This document shows, piece by piece, positions 7,352 through 14,834 of a stretch of DNA of 18,214 nt. Source of the DNA: DASSHC01 sp035693105 (GTDB taxonomy: Bacteria > Chloroflexota > Chloroflexia > Thermomicrobiales > Thermomicrobiaceae); the NCBI GenBank assembly GCA_035693105.1, contig DASSHC010000335.1:1-18214 (forward strand), read 5' to 3'. A program made the position numbers and the translations under genes. Position 1 is the stretch's first letter, and every line of letters starts with the position of its first letter. The notes under the pieces were generated by a model that saw only the letters and a list, made by a program, of their open reading frames with translations, did not search any database and was not told the origin of the DNA.

Positions 7352-7409
7352 ACGTTCCCTATCGATAGGTGACATCACCGCGCGATGGGCACCCTGCGAG
7401 CGCGGAACC

Positions 7410-7556
7410 TCAGCGAAGTTGCTCGATCAGCTCGACCGCACTCGCCAGGCTCGGCAATGCCTGGAACTCCGCTCCCTCCTGCTCAAGCGCACGCGCCAGG
7501 GGCGCCAGCGGCCGCCAATGCCCAGCGCCCGGTTGGGCCATCAAGAGAACACGCAT
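7410..7556 (-). pseudogene. Internally deleted glycosyltransferase (GT-B/MGT type) remnant, 48 codons
   Basis: A 48-residue frame starts with an ATG at 7556 behind GGGGAGAA. Its first 31 residues begin MRVLLMAQPGAGHWRPLAPL and continue LARALEQEG, the classic N-terminus of macrolide/UGT-type glycosyltransferases (PGxGHxxPLxPLARAL). The last 15 residues (LPSLASAVELIEQLR) resemble the family's C-terminal end (MPSPAEAVxLLExL). The middle, about 350 residues in complete enzymes, is missing, yet the frame is intact. It is therefore most likely the scar of an in-frame internal deletion and not a working enzyme. The rest of the 435-bp gap 7193-7627 holds the family A repeat and nothing else recognised. 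Confidence 0.65.
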
Positions 7557-7627
7557 GACGTTCTCCCCGTCGGGCTGAATTCAGTGGAAGAGCCAGCGCG
7601 CCCCGGTGCCACAGGTCGCCGCCGCCG

Positions 7628-8023
7628 TCACTGCTCCGCTCGAAGCGACAAGAGCTGCACCTCGGGCATAGGAAAGTCCTTGGCGTTATCGGTTACCACC
7701 ACCGCATCGTGCTCGAGCGCGACCGCTGCCAGGAGGGCGGCGGTAGTCGAGAGCACTCTCCCCTGGCGAGCATAATCGAAGATAAAGCGGCCAGCCTGAA
7801 TCGCGGCGTCGTGGCTTGCGTTCCAATAGTCTAGCGCCGCGAAAAACTGGCGCCACTGCTCGTGCAGCGCCGGAGGAATGCCGGCGTAGAACTCCGCGAC
7901 ACTGATGGCCGAGACCGCGATCGTCTCCTTGGCGGCGATCAACGCGAGTAGACGCGATTCAACCGGCTGGCGACCTTTGGAGAAATCGATCAGGGTGCTG
8001 GTATCGAGCAGGTAACGGCTCAC
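7628..8023 (-). CDS. vapC: PIN-domain VapC-like ribonuclease toxin, one acidic residue replaced
   Basis: The product has 131 residues, the usual VapC length. MSRYLLDTSTLID gives the first metal-binding Asp (Asp7), SVAEFYAGI gives Glu44, and VVVTDNAKDF gives the last acidic residues (Asp112, Asp116). The third position, normally Asp in LSxxDALIAATAL, is Ala95 in LSTTAALLAAVAL. VapC toxins cleave tRNA or rRNA using Mg2+ held by these residues, so activity may be reduced. The GTG at 8023 overlaps the antitoxin stop (GTGA), the classic coupling of such pairs, and gives a natural PIN N-terminus; a longer frame up to 8098 would run through the antitoxin gene. The family is certain, the RNA target unknown. 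Confidence 0.9.
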   Translation of the reverse strand: MSRYLLDTSTLIDFSKGRQPVESRLLALIAAKETIAVSAISVAEFYAGIPPALHEQWRQFFAALDYWNASHDAAIQAGRFIFDYARQGRVLSTTAALLAAVALEHDAVVVTDNAKDFPMPEVQLLSLRAEQ

Positions 8024-8286
8024 TCTTCTTCCGGCTGCCTGATATCCAATGCCCGCCGCCTTCGCACCCACTCGACAGTCGACTCGGGCGTCTCCCAACC
8101 GGGAATAGCGACATCGGCCAGACTGCCGGCGACCCGGCGAGCCACATGCATGAGGCGCTCATGCCGCAGCTTCTCCGCGATAGCCTCGGCGAGAAACTCG
8201 CTCCGGTGACGCGGGCCGACCAGACGATCGACCTCCTCGACCAACTCCTTGGGAAGCACGACGTGGGTGCGCACTGTCTCGTTCAT
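8020..8286 (-). CDS. Ribbon-helix-helix (CopG/VapB-like) antitoxin
   Basis: The product has 88 residues. The N-terminal 45 or so (TVRTHVVLPKELVEEVDRL and on through SEFLAEAIAEKL) have the strand-helix-helix pattern of CopG/RHH DNA-binding domains, which dimerise and bind the promoter of their own operon. The C-terminal half, including GWETPESTVEWVRRRR, is the part expected to bind and neutralise the PIN toxin. The ATG at 8286 has GGAG 5 nt upstream. The stop codon overlaps the VapC start by 4 nt, so the two are translationally coupled. The gene is probably autorepressed, but no clear operator palindrome was seen in the 91-bp upstream gap (8287-8377). Confidence 0.87.
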   Translation of the reverse strand: MNETVRTHVVLPKELVEEVDRLVGPRHRSEFLAEAIAEKLRHERLMHVARRVAGSLADVAIPGWETPESTVEWVRRRRALDIRQPEEE

Positions 8287-8377
8287 GGCAACTCCGGCGT
8301 AGGCACACAGCTATGGGACTTATCGTAGCACATAGCGCAAGCGCACGCCGAGTCGGATTGTCATGGTAGCGCCTGTC

Positions 8378-8653
8378 TTACGGCGTGCCGATAGCCTCCA
8401 TCCACTCACGGATGTACCACCGTTGCACCACGCCGTTGACGACGAATGGGTCGCTCCCGGCGAACTCCTCCGCGTCCTCCCGTGAGGTGAAGACCGACAT
8501 CGCGCCACCGCGCGGGTTGGCGAAGGGGCCGATCAGCAGCAGCGTGCCGCGCTCCTGGAACTCGCGCCAGCGCGCGCGATGCGCCTCGAAATGCAGCGGA
8601 GCCTTCTGCAGGGCGTGTTCGTCGGACTCGTAGAACAGGACGTATTTCGGCAC
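8378..8653 (-). CDS. YCII-related domain protein
   Basis: The product has 91 residues beginning with a start-coded residue then PKYVLFYESDEHALQKAPLH and FEAHRARW, the YCII fold N-terminus. GPFANPRGGAMSVFTSREDA and EEFAGSDPFV follow, the conserved central and C-terminal part of the family. YciI-like proteins are small dimeric alpha-beta ferredoxin-fold proteins; some are suspected enzymes with a His-Asp site, and the role here is unknown. GTG at 8653 is preferred because GGAGG (8660-8664) is 6 nt upstream, whereas the in-frame ATG at 8659 directly abuts GGAGG. An open frame up to 8701 lacks a ribosome site. It follows the helicase-associated gene by 75 bp on the same strand and may be co-transcribed with it. 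Confidence 0.85.
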   Translation of the reverse strand: MPKYVLFYESDEHALQKAPLHFEAHRARWREFQERGTLLLIGPFANPRGGAMSVFTSREDAEEFAGSDPFVVNGVVQRWYIREWMEAIGTP

Positions 8654-8659
8654 GATCAT

Positions 8660-8664
8660 CCTCC
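8660..8664 (-). promoter_or_regulatory. Ribosome binding site deciding the YCII start
   Basis: GGAGG on the minus strand touches the ATG at 8659 (no spacer) but lies 6 nt from the GTG at 8653. The spacing favours the GTG. Confidence 0.5.
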
Positions 8665-8728
8665 AGGGTGCGTATCCGATCATCCGATGTGCGCCCTTCA
8701 ACCGACCGCAAGTCGCAACGGGCAGGCG

Positions 8729-10798
8729 CTACCGCGCTGTATGGTTCCCCAGACCGAGCAGCGGCGTGTGCCCCAGCTCACGTAGCCGCTCCTCGATTTT
8801 CGACAGCTCGGCCTCGGCCACTCCATCCGGCAGGCCAACCAGCAGGCGACTGCCCACCAAGAGCTCTACGCGCAGGCCGTCGCGGCGGAGGGCGTCGGCG
8901 ATCGCGGCGGCCGAGGCGCGGTCGTCCGGCTCCAGCAGGAGCGCGCGGCTGAGGCGGACCCGGCGGAAGGCTTTGGCCCAGCTCGCCAGTTCAAAGGCGA
9001 CGTTCTGCGGCAGCGCCTCGCCGCTCTGACGCTCGAGAAAGGCCGTTATCTGCGCCAGCGAGACGCCCGCCGCCAGCCCGCGCTCGATGCTCTGGCGCGT
9101 CAGGCGGTAGCGGCTGGCGCGGTCGAGCGCGATGACCTCGGCGAAGGCGCTCAGCACCCAGAGGCGGCGCGGCGCGGGCTGCAAGAGCAGCACCTCGAAG
9201 TTCGGCTGCACGGCCAGCGGGCGCTCGCCCAGCAGCTCGGCCGGGGGGCGCTCGGCGTCCGCATCGAGCAGCGCGGCGCCGAGCGGCGTGAGCGTGAAGA
9301 CTGCCTCGCGCCGGGCGCGCGACACCTGCACCAGTCCCAGCCAGGCTGCGGCCGTGACCAGCGTGGCCTCGGCGGCCAGCCGCACCACCGCGCGCCGCCG
9401 CTGCTCCGGCGTCGCCTCCTCGTGCTCCAGCTCGGCGGCGCCGGCCGCGGTGAAGCTGCCGCCGAGCGCGTTGGGCGCCCCGGCGGCGAAGCGCGCGGTG
9501 AAGGAGCCGACCGTCAACCAGGCGCCGGGCGTGAGGGCGCCGAGCGCGTCGAGCAGCCGCCGGCGGAAGCCCGGCCAGTCGGCGCCCCAAACCTGCAAGG
9601 TCTCGCGCCCAGCGCCCTCGGGCCAGTCGCTGGCCGCGCGCCAGCAGGCCACCAGACGGCGGGTCTGCTCGGGGAAGTCGAGCCGGGTCCAGTCGCGCGC
9701 TCGCTGGCGGTCGAGGCCACGAGCATCGGCCAGCCCGAGCCCGGTCGCCAGCGAGAGCAGGAAGGGAACGTAGCCGGTCGGCGGCACGTCGCCGGAGCGG
9801 CGCCAGAGCGAGGGCGCCAGCCGCCGCTGGGCGTGACCGTCGTCCAACTCGCGCGCGCCGGCCGCCAGCGTCCGCAGCAGCGTCAGCAGATCCCAGGCGG
9901 CCGCATCGTCGGGCAGCCAGTCGACCGGCTCGGCGGTCTCGTCGCTGACGGTGACGAGCGCCGGCAGCGGCGGGGCGTCGGCCCGCCGGGGATGACGCAC
10001 CAGCTCGGGCACGGCCAGCCGCAGCGCGCCGTCGACATAGCCGCGCCAGAGGAGTCCGCGCCGCCCCAGCTGCCGGATCGCCTCACGCAGCGCGCCACCG
10101 GAGAGCGCCAGCGCCTCTTTGGCCTCGGCGGGCGAGGGCGGCTCGGCCTGCTCGTGCAGCGAGGCCCAGAGCCGCGCCGCGTCTCCCCGCAGCGCGGCGA
10201 TGGACGATGCGACGATCTCCGGATCGCCCAGGCGCGGCGTGAGGTAGGCGACCAGCTCGGGGCGCAGCGCCAGCGCCGGAATCACCTGGTAACCCAACTC
10301 CTCGGCCAGGTCGGCCAGCGCGCCATCCGGCAGCCGGTCGAGCAGCTCCGCCGCGTCCGCCGCCAGCGGCAGCCCGCGCGTCTCCTCCTGCCGCAGCCGC
10401 GCCGTTAGGCCGGCCGTCTCGCGCGGCAGGAAGAAGCGCCGCTCCGCTTCGGTCGGCAACTCCAGCTCGTCCTGCTCGACGAAGAGGTAGCCGGCGCGGT
10501 AGAGGCGGCGCACGCTGGGCAACACCGCCTCCAGGGGCGCGTTCAGCCGCTCGGCGATGGCGGCCAGCGGGTACGCTCCCTCGTCCTCGATCAAGAGGTC
10601 GAGGAGCACGCGGTCGGTCGGCGAAAGCCGCTCCCAGGCGAGGGCGAAGGCCCAGGAGTCGATCAGCACGCGGTAGAGCTGGCCGGCGATGGCGTGGTGG
10701 TCGCGCCCGCGCGGGGTGACCTCCCACCAGCGGGCGATCAGGTCCAGCTCGTGCGGCGAGCGGTCGTGCAGCCGGCCCAGCAGGTTGCGCACTGGCAT
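8729..10798 (-). CDS. Helicase-associated (XPB/Ssl2 N-terminal-like) domain protein without motor domains
   Basis: The product has 689 residues, Ala/Leu/Arg-rich and mostly helical. Residues about 527-615 (PLAVQPNFEVLLLQP, then YRLTRQSIERGLAAGVSL and FLERQSGEALPQNV) match the helicase-associated 'XPB/Ssl2 N-terminal' type domain (Helicase_C_3). The first 120 residues look like winged-helix segments (VLLDLLIEDEGAYPLAAIAE, LYRAGYLFV). There is no Walker A or DEAD/DEAH box, so it is not itself a helicase. Related stand-alone proteins occur in Actinobacteria and Chloroflexota, sometimes beside an XPB-like helicase gene (recalled, not checked). A role in DNA repair or transcription is possible but unproven. 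The ATG at 10798 has GGAG 6 nt upstream and a TATAAT box at 10835-10840. Confidence 0.8.
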   Translation of the reverse strand: MPVRNLLGRLHDRSPHELDLIARWWEVTPRGRDHHAIAGQLYRVLIDSWAFALAWERLSPTDRVLLDLLIEDEGAYPLAAIAERLNAPLEAVLPSVRRLYRAGYLFVEQDELELPTEAERRFFLPRETAGLTARLRQEETRGLPLAADAAELLDRLPDGALADLAEELGYQVIPALALRPELVAYLTPRLGDPEIVASSIAALRGDAARLWASLHEQAEPPSPAEAKEALALSGGALREAIRQLGRRGLLWRGYVDGALRLAVPELVRHPRRADAPPLPALVTVSDETAEPVDWLPDDAAAWDLLTLLRTLAAGARELDDGHAQRRLAPSLWRRSGDVPPTGYVPFLLSLATGLGLADARGLDRQRARDWTRLDFPEQTRRLVACWRAASDWPEGAGRETLQVWGADWPGFRRRLLDALGALTPGAWLTVGSFTARFAAGAPNALGGSFTAAGAAELEHEEATPEQRRRAVVRLAAEATLVTAAAWLGLVQVSRARREAVFTLTPLGAALLDADAERPPAELLGERPLAVQPNFEVLLLQPAPRRLWVLSAFAEVIALDRASRYRLTRQSIERGLAAGVSLAQITAFLERQSGEALPQNVAFELASWAKAFRRVRLSRALLLEPDDRASAAAIADALRRDGLRVELLVGSRLLVGLPDGVAEAELSKIEERLRELGHTPLLGLGNHTAR

Positions 10799-10825
10799 TG
10801 ATGACTCCGCGATGCGTACGTCCGC

Positions 10826-10894
10826 AGCACGGCGATTATAGTCGCTGGCGTGCGGTTACGCGGAGTCGATACCCACAGCGTTCCTCGCCGTGCT
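10826..10894. repeat. 10-bp perfect inverted repeat in the gap after the ABC operon
   Basis: AGCACGGCGA (10826-10835) and TCGCCGTGCT (10885-10894) are exact reverse complements 49 nt apart. One arm overlaps the -10 box and predicted start site of the helicase-associated gene; the other lies just after the permease stop. It might couple or separate the two transcripts, or be chance. Confidence 0.35.
10835..10840 (-). promoter_or_regulatory. -10 box of the helicase-associated gene
   Basis: A perfect TATAAT on the minus strand, 36 nt before the ATG at 10798, stands out in this GC-rich sequence. No good -35 box is found 16-18 bp upstream, so the promoter would be weak or activator-dependent. Confidence 0.45.
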
Positions 10895-10898
10895 CGAG

Positions 10899-11876
10899 CT
10901 AGCGCATGAAGGGATCGAGCGCGTCGCGCAGACCATCGCCGAGAAAGTTGAAGGCGAGCAGCGTGATACCGATGGCGAGCGCGGGGAAGATGGTCAGATA
11001 GGGATACGACTCGATGCTCTGCACGCCATCTGACAGCATGATGCCCCAGCTCGGCACGGGCGGCTGCGCGCCGAGCCCGATGAAGCTGAGCCCGGCCTCG
11101 GCGATGATGAAGCCGGGCACCAGCAGGGCTGCCATGATGATGATCGGGGCCAGCACGTTCGGCAGCAGGTGGTGCCACATCAGCCTGCGGTTCGGCACGC
11201 CGATGGCCCGCGCCGCGAGCACGTAGTCCAACTCCTTGGTCGTGAGGACCTGGCCGCGCGTCAGGCGCGCCAGGTTGAGCCAGCCGAAGAGCGACAGACC
11301 GATGAAGACGCCGACGAGGCCGCCGCTGACCCGGTTCAGGCTGGCCAGGACCGCCAGGAACCCCGAGTGCGCGTGCGGCAGGCGGGCCAGGAAGTAGGTT
11401 TGCAGCAGAATCAGCAGCACGTAGTACGGAATGGCGTAGAACACGTCGATCAGGCGCATCAAGAGCAGATCGAGCGTGCCGCCGTAGAAGCCCGAGATCA
11501 TGCCGACCGGCACGCCGATGATGAGCACGATCGTCAGGGTGATGAGCGCGACACTCATCGAGATGCGCGCGCCGTACAGCAGGCGGGAGAGCTGATCGCG
11601 ACCCAGGGCATCCGTGCCCATCGGATGCGAAATTGTCGGGCTCTGGTTGGTGATGAGAAGATCCTGTTTGGTGTAGGAATAGGGAGCCAGCTGGCTGGCG
11701 AAGATGGCCGCCAGGATGGTCAGGATGATGATCACCACCGAGAGCACGGCGGCGCGATTGCGCGCCAGGCGCTGGAACGCATCACGCCAGAGGCTACGGC
11801 CCTTCGCCGCCACCTGAAGCTCGCGCGACTGCCGCGAGGCTTCCGTTTGGAGGGCATTCGCCGAGTTCTTCGCCAT
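10899..11876 (-). CDS. ABC transporter permease, DppC/OppC type
   Basis: The product has 325 residues. After a cytoplasmic N-terminus comes a first membrane helix (AAVLSVVIIILTILAAIFAS), then the periplasmic segment HPMGTDALGRDQLSRLLYGA, the hallmark of OppC/DppC permeases. The core membrane domain follows, with the EAA loop LAARAIGVPNRRLMWHHLLP that contacts the ATPase, and the signature AEAGLSFIGLGAQPPVPSWG. It pairs with the OppB-type permease 12 bp upstream to form the membrane channel of a peptide/nickel-type importer. It is the last gene of the operon; the expected ATP-binding genes do not follow. The start ATG at 11876 is preceded by AGGGATGG. Confidence 0.93.
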   Translation of the reverse strand: MAKNSANALQTEASRQSRELQVAAKGRSLWRDAFQRLARNRAAVLSVVIIILTILAAIFASQLAPYSYTKQDLLITNQSPTISHPMGTDALGRDQLSRLLYGARISMSVALITLTIVLIIGVPVGMISGFYGGTLDLLLMRLIDVFYAIPYYVLLILLQTYFLARLPHAHSGFLAVLASLNRVSGGLVGVFIGLSLFGWLNLARLTRGQVLTTKELDYVLAARAIGVPNRRLMWHHLLPNVLAPIIIMAALLVPGFIIAEAGLSFIGLGAQPPVPSWGIMLSDGVQSIESYPYLTIFPALAIGITLLAFNFLGDGLRDALDPFMR

Positions 11877-11888
11877 CCGCCATCCCTG

Positions 11889-12815
11889 CTATCGGTAGCG
11901 CACGCGTGGGTCGAGCACGGCGTAGAGCACGTCGACCACCAGATTCATCACCACGATCACGATGGCGAAGAGGAGCGAGAGCGCCAGCACCACCGGATAA
12001 TCACGCCCGGTCGCCGCGTTGACGAAGTAGCGGCCGAGGCCCGGAACGCTCGTGATCGTCTCGACGAAGAACGAGCCGGTGATCACGTCGGCCACCAGGA
12101 AGGCGGATACCGTAATCACGGGTACCAGGGCGTTGCGCAGGCCGTGGCCGATAATGACCACCCGGTCGCTGAGTCCCTTGGCCCGCGCGGTGCGCATGTA
12201 GTCCTGACGCAAGACCTCCAGCATCGAGGAGCGGATATAGCGCGCCAGGGCGCTCGCGGGGCCAAAGGCGAGCGCCAGCGCGGGGATGATGATCGTCTTG
12301 CTGAACACGCCATGCCAGCCGCCCGGCGGGAGCCAGTGCAGAAAGACCGCCAGGATCAGCACCAGGGCCGAGGCGGTGACGTAGTTCGGCGTCGACACGC
12401 CGACGACGGCGAAGAACATGGCCAGGTAGTCGGTCAGCGTGTTCTGCTTGACGGCAGCCAGGGTGCCCAGGGGAATGCCAATCAACGCGCCGAGCACCAG
12501 CGCGGTGATGCCGAGCTGGAGGGAAACGGGAAAGGCGCGGCGCAGGATATCGGCCACGTCCTGCGAACGGTTCACGTAGGACGGCCCCAGATCGCCGCGC
12601 ACCGCTCCCGACAGATACTCGAGGTACTGCTTCCAGATCGGATCGTCCAGATGGTACTTGATCTTGATGTTCTCGATCACGGCCGGAGGCAGCGGCTTCT
12701 CCGCGTTGTCCCATGGCCCGCCAGGCGTGGCGTGGACCATGAAGAACGCGATCGTGTAGACCAGCAGCAGCGTCGGGATGATCAGGAGCACGCGACGAAC
12801 GATATAGGCTCCCAT
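11889..12815 (-). CDS. ABC transporter permease, DppB/OppB type
   Basis: The product has 308 residues with six membrane helices. It starts MGAYIVRRVLLIIPTLLLVY, the standard OppB N-terminus, followed by FFMVHATPGGPWD and an extracytoplasmic region. The core has LQLGITALVLGALIGIPLG and the EAA loop RTARAKGLSDRVVIIGHGLR. The end, RYFVNAATGRDYPVVLALSL, is also typical. Length is normal for the family. It begins only 4 bp after the binding-protein stop, and its ribosome binding site (GGAG, about 10 nt upstream) lies inside the end of that gene. It forms the channel with the next permease gene. Confidence 0.93.
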   Translation of the reverse strand: MGAYIVRRVLLIIPTLLLVYTIAFFMVHATPGGPWDNAEKPLPPAVIENIKIKYHLDDPIWKQYLEYLSGAVRGDLGPSYVNRSQDVADILRRAFPVSLQLGITALVLGALIGIPLGTLAAVKQNTLTDYLAMFFAVVGVSTPNYVTASALVLILAVFLHWLPPGGWHGVFSKTIIIPALALAFGPASALARYIRSSMLEVLRQDYMRTARAKGLSDRVVIIGHGLRNALVPVITVSAFLVADVITGSFFVETITSVPGLGRYFVNAATGRDYPVVLALSLLFAIVIVVMNLVVDVLYAVLDPRVRYR

Positions 12816-12819
12816 CGGC

Positions 12820-14649
12820 TCAATGCTCCAGGATCTTCACTCCCGAGAAGGCTTGCCGCCACTGCGCGGCCGACGCCGGCTCCTTGAAGCCCTCGACGTA
12901 CGGGCGGACCATCGCATTCACGTCCAGGTGGTAGAGGGGCAGGACCGGCATGCCCTGCATCAGCAACGTCTCCGCCTTCTCGTACTCGGCCTTGCGCTTG
13001 TCGGGATCCAGCTCGAGGTCGGCCGCCGCGACCTGCTTGTCGAAGTCGGCGTTCTTCCAGTGCGTGCGGAAGAAGTCTTGATCGGACGTCCACAGGATCG
13101 GATACCAGTTGTACGGATCCGAATAGTCCGAGCCCCAGCGGTCGATGTACATCTCGAAAGGAGTCTTGGTCCAGGAGTTGAACGCCGCGTTGAACTCTTT
13201 CGACTCCATGCGCTGCAGCGTGACCTCGATTCCCAGGTTGGTCTTCCACATCTGCTGCAACGCCTGCGCCAGCAGGTCGTAGCGCACGTCCGCCGGCCAC
13301 ACGAGCTTGACGCCCGGGAATCCTTGCCCATTCGCGTATCCCGCGGAGGCCAGCTTCTGCTTGGCAGCATCGACGCCGCCGGTCGGCGCCGCGCTCGGAT
13401 TGTAGCCGGCGACATCGGGCGGGGTGACCGTCGGAGCCGGATCGTAGAGCCCCTTGAGCACGCTCTGGCACAACGTCTTTTGATCGGTCGCCAGGTAGAG
13501 CGCCTGGCGGAAGTCGGCCTTGCTGACCGGGGAAGCGGTGTTGCCGCAGTCGAAGGCGACGAACGCCGTGCCGGACCAGACGTAGTGGTGGAGTTCCTTG
13601 CTGTAGGTGGGGTCACTCTTGACGCGCGTGATGTCGGACGGCCCGATCTCATCGGTGATATCGATGGCGTTGGCCTCGTAGTCCTTGACGCTGGTCGAGA
13701 ACGGATCGGCGCTGATCGGGAAGGAGATCTGCTGAAGCGTCGGCTTCTGGCCCCAGTAGTCCTCGTTGCGCACGATCACGATCTCCTGATCGTGCTTCCA
13801 GTCCTGCAGCTTGAACATCCCGTTGGTGACGATGTTGCCGGGCTCGACCCATTTGTCGCCGGACTTGTCGACGGCCCATTTCGGCACGGGCAGATAGGTC
13901 CAGGTGGCGCACAGGTGGAGGAGATACGGGGCGGGATGGTCGGTCGTCCCCTGCAGGGTGAGATCGTCGGGCGCCGTGATCTGGACGCTGGTGGGATCGG
14001 TGTTCTTGCCGGTGTTGAAGTCCAGCGCGCCCTTGAACGGGTAGAGCGCCGAGGCGTAGTCGGAGGCGAGCGACGGTGTCAGCGCCCGCTTCCAGGAGTA
14101 CTCGAAGTCGTGCGCCGTCACCGGCTGGCCGTCGCTCCACTTCATGCCGGAGCGAAGATGAAAGGTGTACTGTGTCCCATCGCTCGAGACGTCCCACTTC
14201 TCGGCGCAGATCGGCACGGGTTGCTCGTTCTCGAAGGTGACCAGCGGGTCGAACAGCTGCATCCCAACCAGAATCTCGTGCCGGCCCTCCATCAGGTCGG
14301 GATCGAGGTGCGGGGGTTCAGTGTTGGGGTAGCGCAGCTCCTGCTTGGCCGCGAGCTTGGTGCCGGAGACCCCCGCCGCGACCGTCGGATTCGACAGGGG
14401 CGTGCCGGGCTGCGCCGCGGCGGCCGTGGCGGCCGGCGTGGTCGCGCTTGCCGCGCTCGTCGCCGCTGCGGTGGCTGCCGTGGTCGCTGCCGTGGTGGGC
14501 GCGGAGGAACCACCGCCGCAGGCGGCGAGCAGGGCACCGATCACCGAGGTCGACGCGCCGGCGCCGGCAAGCTGGATCAGATGCCGGCGGCTGATTTGCG
14601 TGATCTGGGGCGGAAATGAGGGCACACGGAACCGAGGCTCGGCGCGCAT
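12820..14649 (-). CDS. ABC transporter substrate-binding lipoprotein, SBP family 5 (peptide/nickel type)
   Basis: The product has 609 residues. The signal region contains a twin-arginine motif SRRHLIQ (20-26) and a lipobox ALLAAC with Cys44, indicating an exported, probably Tat-dependent lipoprotein. A low-complexity Ala/Thr linker spans about 50-95. The mature part is a family 5 binding protein: MKWSDGQPVTAHDFEYSWKR is the family signature, and the DRWGSDYSDPYNW segment is typical of the C-terminal lobe. It captures oligopeptides or a similar solute; the ligand cannot be read from sequence. The start at 14649 is chosen for its ideal AGGAGG 6 nt upstream, though the frame is open to an ATG at 14682. 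It is the first gene of a three-gene operon with promoter elements at 14704-14732. Confidence 0.92.
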   Translation of the reverse strand: MRAEPRFRVPSFPPQITQISRRHLIQLAGAGASTSVIGALLAACGGGSSAPTTAATTAATAAATSAASATTPAATAAAAQPGTPLSNPTVAAGVSGTKLAAKQELRYPNTEPPHLDPDLMEGRHEILVGMQLFDPLVTFENEQPVPICAEKWDVSSDGTQYTFHLRSGMKWSDGQPVTAHDFEYSWKRALTPSLASDYASALYPFKGALDFNTGKNTDPTSVQITAPDDLTLQGTTDHPAPYLLHLCATWTYLPVPKWAVDKSGDKWVEPGNIVTNGMFKLQDWKHDQEIVIVRNEDYWGQKPTLQQISFPISADPFSTSVKDYEANAIDITDEIGPSDITRVKSDPTYSKELHHYVWSGTAFVAFDCGNTASPVSKADFRQALYLATDQKTLCQSVLKGLYDPAPTVTPPDVAGYNPSAAPTGGVDAAKQKLASAGYANGQGFPGVKLVWPADVRYDLLAQALQQMWKTNLGIEVTLQRMESKEFNAAFNSWTKTPFEMYIDRWGSDYSDPYNWYPILWTSDQDFFRTHWKNADFDKQVAAADLELDPDKRKAEYEKAETLLMQGMPVLPLYHLDVNAMVRPYVEGFKEPASAAQWRQAFSGVKILEH

Positions 14650-14655
14650 TTTGCT

Positions 14656-14661
14656 CCTCCT
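14656..14661 (-). promoter_or_regulatory. Ribosome binding site deciding the binding-protein start
   Basis: AGGAGG on the minus strand lies 6 nt before the ATG at 14649. It is inside the longer open frame from 14682, which itself has no Shine-Dalgarno sequence, so the shorter protein is preferred. Confidence 0.65.
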
Positions 14662-14703
14662 CATGACGCGATCTTGAGCCATCGCGGTACGATTCGCCGC
14701 CTC

Positions 14704-14732
14704 AAATTAGCACTTTCACAAGCCGCTGTCTA
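14704..14732 (-). promoter_or_regulatory. Probable promoter of the ABC transporter operon
   Basis: On the minus strand TAGACA (14727-14732) and TAATTT (14704-14709) are separated by 17 bp. The predicted start near 14697 gives a leader of about 48 nt. The -10 box is a weak match, so this is moderate evidence only. Confidence 0.4.
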
Positions 14733-14820
14733 GCGGTATCGCCGGGCCGTTCCACCGGCACCAGCGCCTCGCGCTTGCCGCCGCGGCGCGCGCTCTCTAT
14801 GCTTGCGGGCTGGGCGTGCG

Positions 14821-14830
14821 AGAAGGGGGA
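14821..14830 (+). promoter_or_regulatory. Ribosome binding site supporting the murA GTG start
   Basis: AGAAGGGGGA ends 4 nt before the GTG at 14835. The upstream ATG at 14799 has no purine-rich site. A TTG at 14841 would have a 10-nt spacer. Confidence 0.5.
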
Positions 14831-14834
14831 CCGG

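Noticed and set aside
7311..7775. Plus-strand frame starting in the family A repeat and running over the glycosyltransferase remnant and vapC
   Set aside because: It begins inside a repeat arm, has no ribosome site and lies antisense to recognisable coding sequence.
8287..8377. Possible promoter and operator for the toxin-antitoxin pair
   Set aside because: A TACGAT (8322-8327, minus) could be a -10 box, but no -35 box at proper spacing and no clear palindrome were found.
11169..14619. Long plus-strand open frames opposite the ABC transporter operon
   Set aside because: They are low-complexity His/Arg/Glu-rich translations with no domain, while the minus strand has full permease and binding-protein signatures.
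14650..14682. Eleven-residue N-terminal extension of the binding lipoprotein
   Set aside because: No Shine-Dalgarno before 14682, and the extension contains the ideal AGGAGG of the downstream ATG.
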